A stretch of DNA of 35,126 nt from an uncultured Eubacteriales bacterium. GTDB lineage: Bacteria > Bacillota > Clostridia > Lachnospirales > Cellulosilyticaceae. How positions within the stretch are numbered: position 1 is the first letter of the stretch; each line of letters starts with the position of its first letter. Made by a program: the position numbers and the translations under genes. This document shows, in pieces, positions 25,363 through 34,521 of the stretch. The stretch spans positions 1 through 35,126 of the forward strand of contig URVM01000027.1 in the NCBI GenBank assembly GCA_900551325.1, read 5' to 3'. Under the pieces are notes generated by a model that saw only the letters and a program-made list of their open reading frames with translations, was not told where the DNA came from and searched no databases.

Positions 25363-25932
25363 ATGAAAACAAGTATAAAAGTATTAATCGGTATACTAGC
25401 TATTATTCTAATTATCGCTCTTCCTCTTGGTAATGGCTACAATAACTTAGTTAAGCTTGAGCAAAATGTTGCGGTAGCTAAGTCAAATATTGACACCCAA
25501 CTTCAACGTCGTATGGATCTTATTCCTAACCTTGTAAATACAGTAAAAGGATATGCAAGTCAGGAAAAAGAAATTTTTACAGCTATTGCTGATTCAAGAA
25601 GTAAACTTGCTGGTGCAACAAACGTAAATGAACAAGCCCAAGCAGATAGTGAACTTAGCAATGCATTATCTAGACTTTTAGTAGTTGTAGAACGTTACCC
25701 TGACCTAAAGTCTAACCAAAATTTCCAAGATTTATCTGTTCAACTAGAAGGTACTGAAAATCGTATCACCATTGCACGTCAAGACTATAACACTGCTGTT
25801 TCTGTATACAATACAAAGATTAGACAATTTCCATCTAATATCGTAGCTTCTTTATTTGGTTTTGAATCTCATCAACTATATGAAGCAGCACCAGGTAGTG
25901 AACAAGCACCAACTGTTAACTTCGGGAGCTAA
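25363..25932 (+). CDS. LemA family protein
   Basis: A 189-residue protein with one N-terminal membrane helix (~5-23) followed by the LemA helical domain: NNLVKLEQNVAVAKSNIDTQ, LQRRMDLIPNLVNTVKGYA and the C-terminal ITIARQDYNTAVSVYN with FPSNIVASLFGF. The function of LemA is unsettled; it recurs next to TPM-domain proteins, as here, where the next gene starts 2 bases after its stop. AAAGGAG lies upstream of the chosen ATG. A second ATG 6 bases earlier is out of frame. Confidence 0.9.
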   Translation: MKTSIKVLIGILAIILIIALPLGNGYNNLVKLEQNVAVAKSNIDTQLQRRMDLIPNLVNTVKGYASQEKEIFTAIADSRSKLAGATNVNEQAQADSELSNALSRLLVVVERYPDLKSNQNFQDLSVQLEGTENRITIARQDYNTAVSVYNTKIRQFPSNIVASLFGFESHQLYEAAPGSEQAPTVNFGS

Positions 25933-25934
25933 TA

Positions 25935-26693
25935 ATGCATAAGAAATCTCATTTCCATAAATGTTTTGCACTTTTTCTTCTTATAGTTACTTGTTGTAGC
26001 TTTGTTACTTTAGCACAACCTACTATTCCTAGCCCTACTAACTATAAATACATTAATGATTATGTAGGTATTATGTCTTCTAATGGAATAGGCCATATTG
26101 TTCAAACTGGTCAAGCACTCGAACATGAAACCGGTGCTCAAGTTGTTGTTGCTATTGTACCTAGTACTGGTGATATACCTATAGAGGACTTTGCTATTAG
26201 ACTTTTTAGAAGCTGGGGAATTGGACAAGCTGATCAGGATAATGGTCTTCTTATATTACTTTCAACTAATGACCAAAGATGGCGTATTGAAGTAGGTAGG
26301 GGGCTAGAAGGTACTCTTCCTGATGTTTTAACAAATAGAGTGATGAATGAGGTAGCTAAACCTGAATTTCTAGAAGGTAATTATGAACAAGGTTTAATTA
26401 ATGCTTACGATTCATTTGCAAAACTTATTGCAAACAATATAGATGGACAACCTGTATCTGGCTTTTCATCTAGTGTAACTACTATTGCACCTATTGTTAT
26501 TTTACTTATTGTTATTGACCTTATCTTTAATAGAGGACGTATTTTCTCTACCTTTATCCAACTTTTATTTATCTCTAATTTTAGAGGTAGAGGTCCTTGG
26601 GGTGGCAATAATGGTGGTGGTTTCGGTAGTGGTGGTAATGGTGGCTTTGGTGGTGGATCTTCAAATGGCGGAGGTTCATCTGGTGGTTGGTAA
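25935..26693 (+). CDS. TPM domain protein (YgcG family), membrane-anchored
   Basis: A 252-residue protein with a signal peptide (hydrophobic ~10-27). A TPM domain follows at ~38-165 (NDYVGIMSS, VVVAIVPSTGDIPIEDFAIRLF, NGLLILLSTNDQRWRIEVGRGLEG, and DSFAKLI). A membrane helix lies at ~185-200 and the tail is glycine-rich, GGxGGG type, ending GGSSGGW. TPM domains of this kind are proposed to act in membrane or photosystem repair in plants; the bacterial role is unknown. It is coupled to the LemA gene and ends at a strong terminator. Confidence 0.88.
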   Translation: MHKKSHFHKCFALFLLIVTCCSFVTLAQPTIPSPTNYKYINDYVGIMSSNGIGHIVQTGQALEHETGAQVVVAIVPSTGDIPIEDFAIRLFRSWGIGQADQDNGLLILLSTNDQRWRIEVGRGLEGTLPDVLTNRVMNEVAKPEFLEGNYEQGLINAYDSFAKLIANNIDGQPVSGFSSSVTTIAPIVILLIVIDLIFNRGRIFSTFIQLLFISNFRGRGPWGGNNGGGFGSGGNGGFGGGSSNGGGSSGGW

Positions 26694-26694
26694 A

Positions 26695-26730
26695 AAATAA
26701 AGGAGGCTGTATAAACAGCCTCCTTTATTT
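26695..26730 (+). terminator. Strong terminator after the LemA/TPM operon
   Basis: A perfect 16-bp stem: AAATAAAGGAGGCTGT (26695-26710) with ACAGCCTCCTTTATTT (26715-26730) and loop ATAA. It starts directly after the TPM stop codon. Confidence 0.92.
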
Positions 26731-26815
26731 CACCCTTAAAAGCTTTTAGTCGTACCAGAACTAAACACTTCCATTTATTATTATTCCATGTTTTCATAAA
26801 AATAATCATTGTTAT

Positions 26816-26844
26816 TTGACTTTCCTTTAAAACCTTTCTAATAT
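26816..26844 (+). promoter_or_regulatory. Promoter of the 2-hydroxyacid dehydrogenase gene
   Basis: TTGACT (26816-26821), a 17-base spacer, then TAATAT (26839-26844), 32 bases before the ATG. An AAGGGGTG ribosome site follows. Confidence 0.5.
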
Positions 26845-26876
26845 AGAACTAATAACTAATGAAGGGGTGTATATAA

Positions 26877-27821
26877 ATGAAATTAGTCATTATCGAACCA
26901 TTAGGTGTAGCACAAGAAAAACTTTTATCCCATGCTACACAAATTTTAGGGAATGAATTAGAAATTGTTTATTATGATACACGTACAACCGATACTACTG
27001 AACTTATTAATCGTGGAAAAGATGCAGATATTATTGCTGTATCTAACCTTCCTTTATGTAAGGAAGTAATTGATGGTTGCCAGAACCTAAAAATGCTTGC
27101 TGTTGCCTTTACTGGTGTAGACCACATTGCACTTGATGCATGTCAATCACGTAATATTACAGTATGCAACTGCTCTGGCTACTCTAATGCTGCAGTTAGT
27201 GACTTAGTATTTGGTATGATTGTCGCTCTTTATCGTAACCTTATCCCATGTAATAAGGTAGTACGTGAGGGTGGTACAAAAGATGGTTTAGTTGGCTTTG
27301 AATTAGAAGGCAAAAAATTTGGGATTGTAGGCACAGGTGCCATCGGTATGCGCGTTGCCAAAATTGCTGCGGCTTTTGGTTGTGAAGTTTATGCTTATAG
27401 CCGTACAGTAAAAGAAGTACCTGGTATTACATATACAGACCTAGATACCCTTTTAAAAACTTGTGACATTGTATCTTTACATGTTCCTTTAACACCTGAT
27501 ACAACACATCTTATAAATGGAGATAAATTAGCACTTATGCAACCACATGCTTTACTTATAAATACTGCTCGTGGTCCTGTTGTAGACTCCCATGCACTTG
27601 CTCATGCACTGCATACTAAGCAAATTGCTGGAGCTGGTATAGATGTATTTGAAATAGAACCACCTCTTGCTACAGATCATCCTTTATTTACTACTCCAAA
27701 TACAATCGTTACACCACATATTGCCTTTGCTACTGTTGAGGCTTTAGAAAAGCGTGCAATTATTATGCTAGATAATATTAAAAATTACTTATCTGGCACA
27801 CCAACCAATGTAATTTCTTAA
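26877..27821 (+). CDS. D-isomer-specific 2-hydroxyacid dehydrogenase, NAD-dependent
   Basis: A 314-residue oxidoreductase that should interconvert a 2-keto acid and a D-2-hydroxy acid. The NAD site is GTGAIG at 152-157, followed by YSRT (Arg suggests possible NADP tolerance). Catalytic residues by family position are Arg232 (NTARGPVVD), Glu261 (DVFEIEP) and His281 (TPHIAFAT). Candidates include a phosphoglycerate-dehydrogenase-like, hydroxypyruvate or glyoxylate reductase; the substrate cannot be told. The stop overlaps the convergent transglutaminase gene by 4 bases, so no separate terminator exists between them. Confidence 0.88.
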   Translation: MKLVIIEPLGVAQEKLLSHATQILGNELEIVYYDTRTTDTTELINRGKDADIIAVSNLPLCKEVIDGCQNLKMLAVAFTGVDHIALDACQSRNITVCNCSGYSNAAVSDLVFGMIVALYRNLIPCNKVVREGGTKDGLVGFELEGKKFGIVGTGAIGMRVAKIAAAFGCEVYAYSRTVKEVPGITYTDLDTLLKTCDIVSLHVPLTPDTTHLINGDKLALMQPHALLINTARGPVVDSHALAHALHTKQIAGAGIDVFEIEPPLATDHPLFTTPNTIVTPHIAFATVEALEKRAIIMLDNIKNYLSGTPTNVIS

Positions 27822-30001
27822 TAAGCTTTTTTATTTCTAAAACTTTTAAGCTTTTTCCCAAGAGATGTATACAATGTATCCATCTCTTTTTTATGTTCTT
27901 CTTCTATTTCATTTTCACTATACCAAGCTAATAAATACAGTTTGGTCATACCTACAAAATTAACCTTATCCTTACCTTTGCTATTTAATCGTTCATCTAC
28001 TCTTCTTGCAAAGCTTAGTTCTGTTTCACCTTTTTCAAGCTTTAATCCTTTTTGAGCAAGCTTACTTCTACTTATTTCATAACACCTAAGGACAAATAAT
28101 CTAGGCTTCATCTTCTTAAGCTGATTCTTTCTATAGTAAATGATTATAAGTAAAATTCCCAAGGTTCCTATACCCACTACAAACATAATGCTTTTAAACA
28201 CTTGATAAATATTCTTACTTTCTACTTGAACCACAGCTGGTGAATTTACTTCTAGTACTTCATTAGGCTCTACTCGCGCTGGTTTGTAATAACTATCTTC
28301 AACACCTACTTGACTTCTTCTAAAGCTACTTTGATAGCTTGCTGTAGGCTCAAAAATCATCCACCCAAAGCCTTCAAAATAAATTTCAGTCCAAGCGTGT
28401 GCTTGTTTACTAGTAATAAGACTTATATCATTTCCATACTTATAAGCTCCAGACATAGAATAGCCTTCTACATATCGACTAGGTAATCCTATGCATCTTG
28501 ATAGAACGGCCATAGCTGTTGCAAAATAAGTACAATACCCCTTCTTATTATCAAACAAAAACTCATCTACAAAATCCTGTCCCCTTGTAGGTTCACCTGG
28601 TGATAAAGTATAGCTATAATTTCCTGCTAAATAAGACTCTAGTGCCCTTGCCTTATCGTAGTCCGATGAGTAATCCTTAGTAATTTCATAGGCTAAATCC
28701 TTCACTCTTTCTGGTAAAGCCTCAGGTAACTGGGTAAAGGTTTCATATATTCTTTCTGATCTTAAACTTAGCTTTTCTAGTTCACCTAGACTAAGTTCTC
28801 CCACCCTACTCTTACCACTCATAGCCTTTTCTTTATAAAGTCCTTTTTTACTTTTATTTAAAGCTATCTTAAATTCTTCTGTATTATACTCTGGAATATA
28901 GGCCTGCATAATATAGGTAAAATCTTTCCCATAAGCTTTATTTAACACTATGGTATCATCATTTTTTTTATAAATATCTTGGATATATTGACCTACTACT
29001 AAATTATTACTCTTATTAGGGATAAATAAAGACTTGGTTATTAGATTTTTAAAAGTTATTCTAAAGGCTTGTTCTTTATAAAGCTTCTTGTCATCTTCCT
29101 CTGTTAATAAACTCATTCCTTTTACCATCTCTATAGTATCTTCAAGTTGGTAGTTCTTTAAATCTATAGGTATAGGTTCTTCTATTGTATTAGTCCAATA
29201 ACTTCCTTTATAAATAGCTTTACTATCTGCTCTTAAGTAAGTATTTTCCGTAGCCATTACTTCTAATACTTCCTCATCCCCTAGTACAATATCTCCCCCT
29301 AACATTCCTGTATAAGGATAGTATCTACTATATAAAAAATCCTGTTCATAGACCCTTTTTTTGTCCAAGAGTTTATGTAGTGCTTTAAATTGAATAGGTG
29401 CTACATAAGAGCCAATGGCTGTAAAACTTAAGGTTAATGCACACATGAAGCTTATACTTTTAAAGTAACTTAGCTTCATTGCCTTTGAACCTTCTTCTTG
29501 TTTAATAAGCTCTAAAAAATAAGCATAGAAGCAGTATAAAAGACTGATTAAGATAAAAAATCCTAGTTCAAAATTATAAAATCTTACATCTTTTATAAGA
29601 AGAATACTATAAATAATTCCCCCTACTCCTATAAGGATACTTCTTTTAAAGTACCTATAAGTTAACAGATATACAAATACACCCATACTACTTATTAATA
29701 AAATCTCCCATCTAGCTTCATGAAGAGTTACTAATAGTTTATGAATTATATAAGCCCATCTTGTTTGTAAAATGACATATAGTACACCTATACTTATAGT
29801 ACAAATAATAACGAAATTTAAACTCGCCTTCTTGTTTGAGAACACTACTATACACAGCATTTGTACTATACCCATTATAAAGATTACGTGTAAATAATTT
29901 ATCTCAAATTTGAGTAAATACATAATGCCTAAAGTTAAGCTTATGCCCATACTTGTTCCTAGTCCTATATTTAGGCCTGTCTTTATTAATCTATCTTTCA
30001 T
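27818..30001 (-). CDS. Membrane transglutaminase-like protein (TgpA type)
   Basis: A 727-residue protein with about six or seven N-terminal membrane helices (to ~200) and a large extracytoplasmic region. The transglutaminase core has Cys490 (KKGYCTYFATAMAVLSR), His535 (SKQAHAWTEIYF) and WMIFEPTA, where Glu551 replaces the usual Asp as in other TgpA proteins. One more membrane helix lies at ~603-622, followed by a cytoplasmic tail of about 100 residues. It is the last gene of a MoxR-DUF58-transglutaminase operon, a widespread set of unknown function; 11 bases separate it from DUF58. A GGGGG-type ribosome site precedes the ATG. Confidence 0.88.
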   Translation of the reverse strand: MKDRLIKTGLNIGLGTSMGISLTLGIMYLLKFEINYLHVIFIMGIVQMLCIVVFSNKKASLNFVIICTISIGVLYVILQTRWAYIIHKLLVTLHEARWEILLISSMGVFVYLLTYRYFKRSILIGVGGIIYSILLIKDVRFYNFELGFFILISLLYCFYAYFLELIKQEEGSKAMKLSYFKSISFMCALTLSFTAIGSYVAPIQFKALHKLLDKKRVYEQDFLYSRYYPYTGMLGGDIVLGDEEVLEVMATENTYLRADSKAIYKGSYWTNTIEEPIPIDLKNYQLEDTIEMVKGMSLLTEEDDKKLYKEQAFRITFKNLITKSLFIPNKSNNLVVGQYIQDIYKKNDDTIVLNKAYGKDFTYIMQAYIPEYNTEEFKIALNKSKKGLYKEKAMSGKSRVGELSLGELEKLSLRSERIYETFTQLPEALPERVKDLAYEITKDYSSDYDKARALESYLAGNYSYTLSPGEPTRGQDFVDEFLFDNKKGYCTYFATAMAVLSRCIGLPSRYVEGYSMSGAYKYGNDISLITSKQAHAWTEIYFEGFGWMIFEPTASYQSSFRRSQVGVEDSYYKPARVEPNEVLEVNSPAVVQVESKNIYQVFKSIMFVVGIGTLGILLIIIYYRKNQLKKMKPRLFVLRCYEISRSKLAQKGLKLEKGETELSFARRVDERLNSKGKDKVNFVGMTKLYLLAWYSENEIEEEHKKEMDTLYTSLGKKLKSFRNKKAY

Positions 30002-30012
30002 CGTAATGCCCC

Positions 30013-31188
30013 CTACCCTCTCAGCACCTCACTTAAGTCATCTTCTACATCTACTTCAAAATATACTACCCCTAGTTTTTTTAGTGCCTTAACTATAATT
30101 TCTTCTCCTTTACCTACATTGATTAAAATAGCACTGCTACCACTTACAACAATTTGTTCTATTTGCTCATAAAGATTGTAAGTTAGCCCACTTGTTATAC
30201 CAATCCAATAATGGGCAGTTTCTTGTACAGTAGGAAGCATTTCAATAACTTTATGAAAGTCTATCTGCTGGGTAAATTTAATTTTAAAAAGCATTTCATA
30301 TAAAGAATGAAAATGGGCTAAATCTCTTCCTCTATGGGTAATAAGACTATCTTTGAAGTAGCTAAATACTACTGGTATACTTTTTTCTAAGCAATAATAA
30401 AGTATGGCAACAACACATTCTACTAGCTTATCTTCTAATATAGTACGTGACTCAATATCTAAATGGTCATGTTGTTTTAGGTCTAATACTATATTGACTA
30501 TGGCTTGTGTAGTGCTATCTTCATTTTTAACCATTAGCTCTCCTCTTTTTGCACTTAACTTCCAGTGCACCTTATGCATAGTATCTCCGTACATATATTC
30601 CCTTACATCAGAAGTCAAGTTCCCTATTCCTCTACGATGATTAGCAATATATTCCGATTCTTCTATTTCATTAGGATAAATAGGAAAGTTAATAAGTGGT
30701 GTAATTTTAGGGTATACAGTAACTACTTTTGGTTCTAATACTTTATAAGGTAGTCGGTAAAGGCCTAAAAAATCTATAATATACACCTTATGAATACCTA
30801 TTTCATAATAGCCTCTGTATTTGCACTCTATCTCATATGTAAAAGTTTTTTTACTATTTTCCGGTACATATAAACGTTTTTTATGAAAATACTTTGTAAA
30901 TATACTATCTACTCCATAAAACTCTACTTCTAGATGGGGATAAAACAAAGAACTTTCATTACATGCACTAAAATGAAAATTTACTTTTTCACCTTTTGTC
31001 ATAAACTTTTTGTCCAGTTCTTGTGTATACGTAAACTTGTTATAAATCCACAACACATGTATAAGGGAGCTAATTCCTAAGAAAATCAGGCTATATGCTA
31101 GTAAAGATGTTCCCATACTTCCTTTTACATAACACAATACTAAAGTACATATCAGTAAGCCACAGTATAAAATTCTATTTCTTATCAT
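30013..31188 (-). CDS. DUF58 domain protein
   Basis: A 391-residue protein with two N-terminal hydrophobic helices (~5-50), a beta-rich region, then the DUF58 signature SDVREYMYGDTMHKVHWKLS near 195-214 followed by RGELMVKNEDS. A VWA-like fold follows (NIVLDLKQHDHLD). It is paired with MoxR-type ATPases in many bacteria, where the ATPase is thought to act as a chaperone for such VWA-like proteins. It overlaps the MoxR gene by 14 bases. Confidence 0.87.
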   Translation of the reverse strand: MIRNRILYCGLLICTLVLCYVKGSMGTSLLAYSLIFLGISSLIHVLWIYNKFTYTQELDKKFMTKGEKVNFHFSACNESSLFYPHLEVEFYGVDSIFTKYFHKKRLYVPENSKKTFTYEIECKYRGYYEIGIHKVYIIDFLGLYRLPYKVLEPKVVTVYPKITPLINFPIYPNEIEESEYIANHRRGIGNLTSDVREYMYGDTMHKVHWKLSAKRGELMVKNEDSTTQAIVNIVLDLKQHDHLDIESRTILEDKLVECVVAILYYCLEKSIPVVFSYFKDSLITHRGRDLAHFHSLYEMLFKIKFTQQIDFHKVIEMLPTVQETAHYWIGITSGLTYNLYEQIEQIVVSGSSAILINVGKGEEIIVKALKKLGVVYFEVDVEDDLSEVLRG

Positions 31189-32131
31189 AAACTTTTACCC
31201 TTGGCAATCTTATATTTCTTAGTATGTTTCTTATAATCTCTTCAGGCTTCACCTGTTTTAATTTGGCTTCATGCTTAAGCTGGATACGATGTGTCAGTAT
31301 AAAAGGTGCCATCTTTATTACATCATCTGGAATAACATAATCCCTTCCTTCATAGAAGGCCCAGCCTTGAGCAGCTCTTAATAAATTTAAAGAACCTCTA
31401 GGACTTGAGCCTAAAAGCACTTCGTCTTGTATTCTCGTTTCACTTACTATCTCTACAATAAATCTGTTAATACCCTCATGAACATAAACTTGTTGTACTG
31501 CCTCTTGTAACTCTATAATTTCTTCTACTGTTGCAACAGCTTCTAATGTATGGAGAGGATTACTTTCCTTAAATCTAGTAAGCATGGTCACTTCACTTTC
31601 TATAGAAGGATAACCTATACTTAATCTCATGAAAAATCTATCCATTTGTGCTTCTGGTAAAGCAAATGTACCTAAATGCTCTACAGGATTTTGCGTAGCA
31701 AGTACCATAAAAGGCTGTGGCATCTTATAAGTTTTACCATCTACTGTTATTTGTCTTTCTTCCATTACTTCAAGTAAACTTGATTGGGTTTTAGGTGGCG
31801 TTCTATTGATTTCATCTGCTAAAATAAATTGACTAAGTACAGCCCCCTTTTGATATTCAAACTCTCCTGTCTTAGGATTATACATTGAAAAACCTAAAAT
31901 ATCAGAAGGCAGTACATCTGATGTAAACTGTATTCTATTGAACTTTCCATCAATAGATTTAGCAAGTGCACCTAATAGAGTAGTTTTCCCAACTCCTGGT
32001 ACATCTTCTAATAAAATATGCCCCTTACAAAGTAAAGTTATAACAACCATTTCTATAGTCTCTGTTTTGCCTATTATAACCTTCTCCATATTTTCAACTA
32101 TTTTTTCTATAACTTTGCGATTTCCTTCCAT
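31175..32131 (-). CDS. MoxR family AAA+ ATPase
   Basis: A 318-residue AAA+ ATPase. Walker A is DVPGVGKTT at 43-51 and Walker B FILADEINR at 102-110. Sensor 1 is in ATQNPVEHLGTF, with an arginine finger region QMDRFFMRL and sensor 2 region SPRGSLNLLRAA. It is the first gene of the MoxR-DUF58-transglutaminase operon. A GGGGGAAAG ribosome site precedes the ATG. It likely assists folding or complex assembly of its operon partners (family inference). Confidence 0.92.
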   Translation of the reverse strand: MEGNRKVIEKIVENMEKVIIGKTETIEMVVITLLCKGHILLEDVPGVGKTTLLGALAKSIDGKFNRIQFTSDVLPSDILGFSMYNPKTGEFEYQKGAVLSQFILADEINRTPPKTQSSLLEVMEERQITVDGKTYKMPQPFMVLATQNPVEHLGTFALPEAQMDRFFMRLSIGYPSIESEVTMLTRFKESNPLHTLEAVATVEEIIELQEAVQQVYVHEGINRFIVEIVSETRIQDEVLLGSSPRGSLNLLRAAQGWAFYEGRDYVIPDDVIKMAPFILTHRIQLKHEAKLKQVKPEEIIRNILRNIRLPRVKVYDKK

Positions 32132-32335
32132 ATCTTTCCCCCAAATCTTTTATGTCATCATTTAAGTTTTAAATTTATTATAATATTAAATACACTTTTA
32201 GTATATTCCTATTCTTATCTCCATTTAACTTTTAATTCTAAAGAAATCTTAAGAAAATAATAATAGGTAGTTAAGAAGTTCATTTTATACTAAAATATAT
32301 AATAAATAATTCATGACCTATGGGAGGTTTTATAC

Positions 32336-32845
32336 ATGGAAAAAAATCGTTTCTTAACTTTTGTAACCAGCTTAATACCTGGCGCTGGACATATGTATTT
32401 AGGGCTTATGAAAAAGGGACTTTTACTTATGACTTTCTTCGGGCTCTCTATTAGTCTTTGTGATTTCTTACAATTTAATCTACTTGGCTTTATTCCACCT
32501 GTTATTTGGTTTTATTGCTTTTTTGATGCATTAACTCTATCTCGTTTTGAATATAGAGATAGACTAATTGATGAAGAAGATTTCTTAATACGAGTAAAAA
32601 CTTTCCTTCAACAAGATTGGGGTACTTTCATCAACAGATACGCCTTACCTATTGCTATCGTTGCCATTATACTTGGGGTTCACACTTTCTTTTCTCGTTT
32701 TGTACTGCCTTACCTTCATCGTTTTGGTGGATACTATTCTAGATTCTTTGATATCTTCTATGACCTACCTACTGGTCTTTTTAGTCTAGGCTTTGTAGGA
32801 TTAGGTGTATACTTAATTTATAAATATAAAGTAAATAATGATTAA
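32336..32845 (+). CDS. Small integral membrane protein, TM2-like N-terminus
   Basis: A 169-residue membrane protein. The opening FVTSLIPGAGHMYLGLMKKG resembles the start of TM2-type small membrane proteins. Hydrophobic stretches lie at ~26-45, ~48-63, ~101-120 and ~145-162. A charged cytoplasmic loop RFEYRDRLIDEEDF separates the pairs. I do not recognise a specific function. GGGAGG lies 7 bases before the ATG, and a strong terminator follows. A TATAAT at 32298-32303 is a candidate -10 box. It is divergent from the MoxR operon. Confidence 0.7.
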   Translation: MEKNRFLTFVTSLIPGAGHMYLGLMKKGLLLMTFFGLSISLCDFLQFNLLGFIPPVIWFYCFFDALTLSRFEYRDRLIDEEDFLIRVKTFLQQDWGTFINRYALPIAIVAIILGVHTFFSRFVLPYLHRFGGYYSRFFDIFYDLPTGLFSLGFVGLGVYLIYKYKVNND

Positions 32846-32863
32846 TCATTTATTTTCTAATCT

Positions 32864-32890
32864 AAAAAAGGAGCCTATGGCTCCTTTTTT
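32864..32890 (+). terminator. Strong terminator after the small membrane protein gene
   Basis: A perfect 12-bp stem AAAAAAGGAGCC (32864-32875) with GGCTCCTTTTTT (32879-32890), a 3-base loop and a long U-run. Confidence 0.9.
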
Positions 32891-32998
32891 TATTCAATCA
32901 AAAACTTGAAACTATTTCAAATACTAACCATCCTGAATATTTAATACTTAATCCATCCATAATAAACAAGAAAATTTCTATACAAAGGAGATAATCTA

Positions 32999-33949
32999 AT
33001 GTTTAAAAATGCAAAAAAAATCGCTCTCATATGTGGCACTCTCATCTTATGTGTAGCACCTCTTTATGCGACAAATGTAGACCCTTCAAATACTCGTGGT
33101 GAAAAACCTAGCGTTGTAAAGCCTGAAACTAAACCTGCTCCTATGCCAGTTAAACCTGAGACTAAGCCTGCTCCTATGCCAGTTAAACCTGAGACTAAGC
33201 CTACTCCTATACCAGTTAAACCTGAAACTAAGCCTGCTCCTATACCGGTTAAACCTGAGACTAAGCCTGCTCCTATGCCGGTTAAACCTGAGACTAAGCC
33301 TGCTCCTATGCCAGTTAAACCTGAGACTAAGCCTACTCCTATACCAGTTAAACCTGAATGTAAGCCTTGTCCTGAGCCAGTTAAGCCTCCTACTCCTAAC
33401 TGTAAACAAACACCTTATTATACTAGTTATGAGAAAATCTTGGCTACAATGAAAGAAAATATGAGCAACCTTAAACCAACTGGCGATGCTACCACTGATT
33501 TTCTATTAGAGATGATTCCTCATCATCAAGGTGGTATCTCTATGTCAGAAAACATCTTAAAATATACTAAAAATGATGAAGTTAAATCTCTTGCTAATTC
33601 TATTATAAAAGAACAAAAATGTGATATCTCTAAAATGGAGAAATTACTTGCTAAATTAAAAAATAAAAATTGTAACTGCAAAGATAAAGAAGCTGAGTAT
33701 TTACAAAAATATGAAGTCATATTAAATACTATGATGACTGCAATGACTGATGCTAAAGCAACTTGCAATGATGATGTAGACTTCCTAACAGGAATGATTA
33801 ACCATCACAAAGGTGCTATAGCTATGTCTAATAATATCTTAAACTATACAAATAATTCAGCCGTTAAAAAGATGGCTAAAAAAATGATAAAATCTCAAGA
33901 AGCTCAAGTTAAACAAATGCAAGAACTCGTTAGCAAGCTTCAAAAATAA
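32999..33949 (+). CDS. Secreted protein with proline-rich repeats and two DUF305 domains
   Basis: A 316-residue exported protein. The signal peptide covers ~1-24 (KKIALICGTLILCVAPLYA). Eight 11-residue units of type KPETKPAPMPV fill 41-128, followed by a cysteine-bearing end (KPECKPCPEPV, NCKQ). Two DUF305-like four-helix halves follow at ~150-215 (DFLLEMIPHHQGGISMSENIL) and ~245-315 (DFLTGMINHHKGAIAMSNNIL). The HH and Met-rich motifs suggest metal binding, which has been proposed for DUF305, but function is unproven. Between the halves lies KNKNCNCKDKE. It has its own AAAGGAG site. There is no sortase or membrane anchor at the C-terminus, so it may be released or wall-associated. Confidence 0.85.
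   Translation: MFKNAKKIALICGTLILCVAPLYATNVDPSNTRGEKPSVVKPETKPAPMPVKPETKPAPMPVKPETKPTPIPVKPETKPAPIPVKPETKPAPMPVKPETKPAPMPVKPETKPTPIPVKPECKPCPEPVKPPTPNCKQTPYYTSYEKILATMKENMSNLKPTGDATTDFLLEMIPHHQGGISMSENILKYTKNDEVKSLANSIIKEQKCDISKMEKLLAKLKNKNCNCKDKEAEYLQKYEVILNTMMTAMTDAKATCNDDVDFLTGMINHHKGAIAMSNNILNYTNNSAVKKMAKKMIKSQEAQVKQMQELVSKLQK
33119..33382 (+). repeat. Eight 33-bp tandem repeats in the DUF305 gene
   Basis: Each unit is of the form AAACCTGAGACTAAGCCTGC plus TCCTATGCCAGTT. Units 2-3 and 6-7 are identical, and units 1-4 and 5-8 show the same order of variants (APM, APM, TPI, then a GAA-starting unit). This indicates duplication of a 132-bp four-unit block. Such arrays are prone to length change by slippage or recombination. 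Confidence 0.85.
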
Positions 33950-34390
33950 TTATCTTAATTCCTTCTCCATTAAAATCATTTCTTCACAATCTTTATATTG
34001 TCTTTTAGTATAGTAGCCTTGTGTAGCTTCTGACTTGCAAGTAAGTAAAATAATTTGATCTATGCCTTTTTCTTTTAAGTGTAACTCAAATTCTTTTAAG
34101 AGTTTTGTACCTATCCCACTACCACTTACAGCTGGGTCCGTACAAAACTCTTTTATTTCAAACATAACTTTATCATAGAATTGCTCTTCCCATCCTAAAA
34201 TCATAGCTACTACCTTTTCTTCTTCATAGGCTATTAAACCATAGCTACCTTCATGGCTTAAAATTTGGGACAACCTTTTAGTAGCCGTCTCTTTAGTCCA
34301 TTTATCATTCCAAGGTGGTGCATTAAATGCTTTAATATAAATTTCTACTACTTCTTCTAAATGATTTTTCGTTAATGTTTCATATCTCAT
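33950..34390 (-). CDS. GNAT family N-acetyltransferase
   Basis: A 146-residue single GNAT domain. Motif A, which binds acetyl-CoA, is DPAVSGSGIGTKLLKEFE at ~87-104; motif B follows with EATQGYYTKRQYKDCEEM. The acceptor substrate is unknown. AGGAG lies 8 bases before the ATG. The stop codon abuts that of the convergent DUF305 gene with no gap. Confidence 0.85.
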   Translation of the reverse strand: MRYETLTKNHLEEVVEIYIKAFNAPPWNDKWTKETATKRLSQILSHEGSYGLIAYEEEKVVAMILGWEEQFYDKVMFEIKEFCTDPAVSGSGIGTKLLKEFELHLKEKGIDQIILLTCKSEATQGYYTKRQYKDCEEMILMEKELR

Positions 34391-34521
34391 GTGAAACTCC
34401 TATTTATCTATTAGTTGTATTCTGTTTATTTAAATATATATTGTATCACTTAGTCACGCAACTTCTTCTAGCACCTAATTAAAAGTTAGTTATGGCTTAT
34501 TATTAGCCATCTCTTATCTAC

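Noticed and set aside
26405..26809. A minus-strand frame with a proline-rich segment
   Set aside because: It mirrors the glycine-rich tail of the TPM gene and runs across its strong terminator.
33119..33382. Possible CRISPR-like regular repeat
   Set aside because: The 33-bp units are directly adjacent with no spacers and encode an in-frame proline-rich protein segment.
33086..33409. A 107-codon minus-strand frame with repeated RSRLSLRFNWH units
   Set aside because: It is the antisense shadow of the 33-bp repeats in the DUF305 gene, with no ribosome site.
34493..34511. Short hairpin ATGGCT/AGCCAT after the RimJ-like gene
   Set aside because: Only six pairs and no U-run on the minus strand; too weak to call a terminator.
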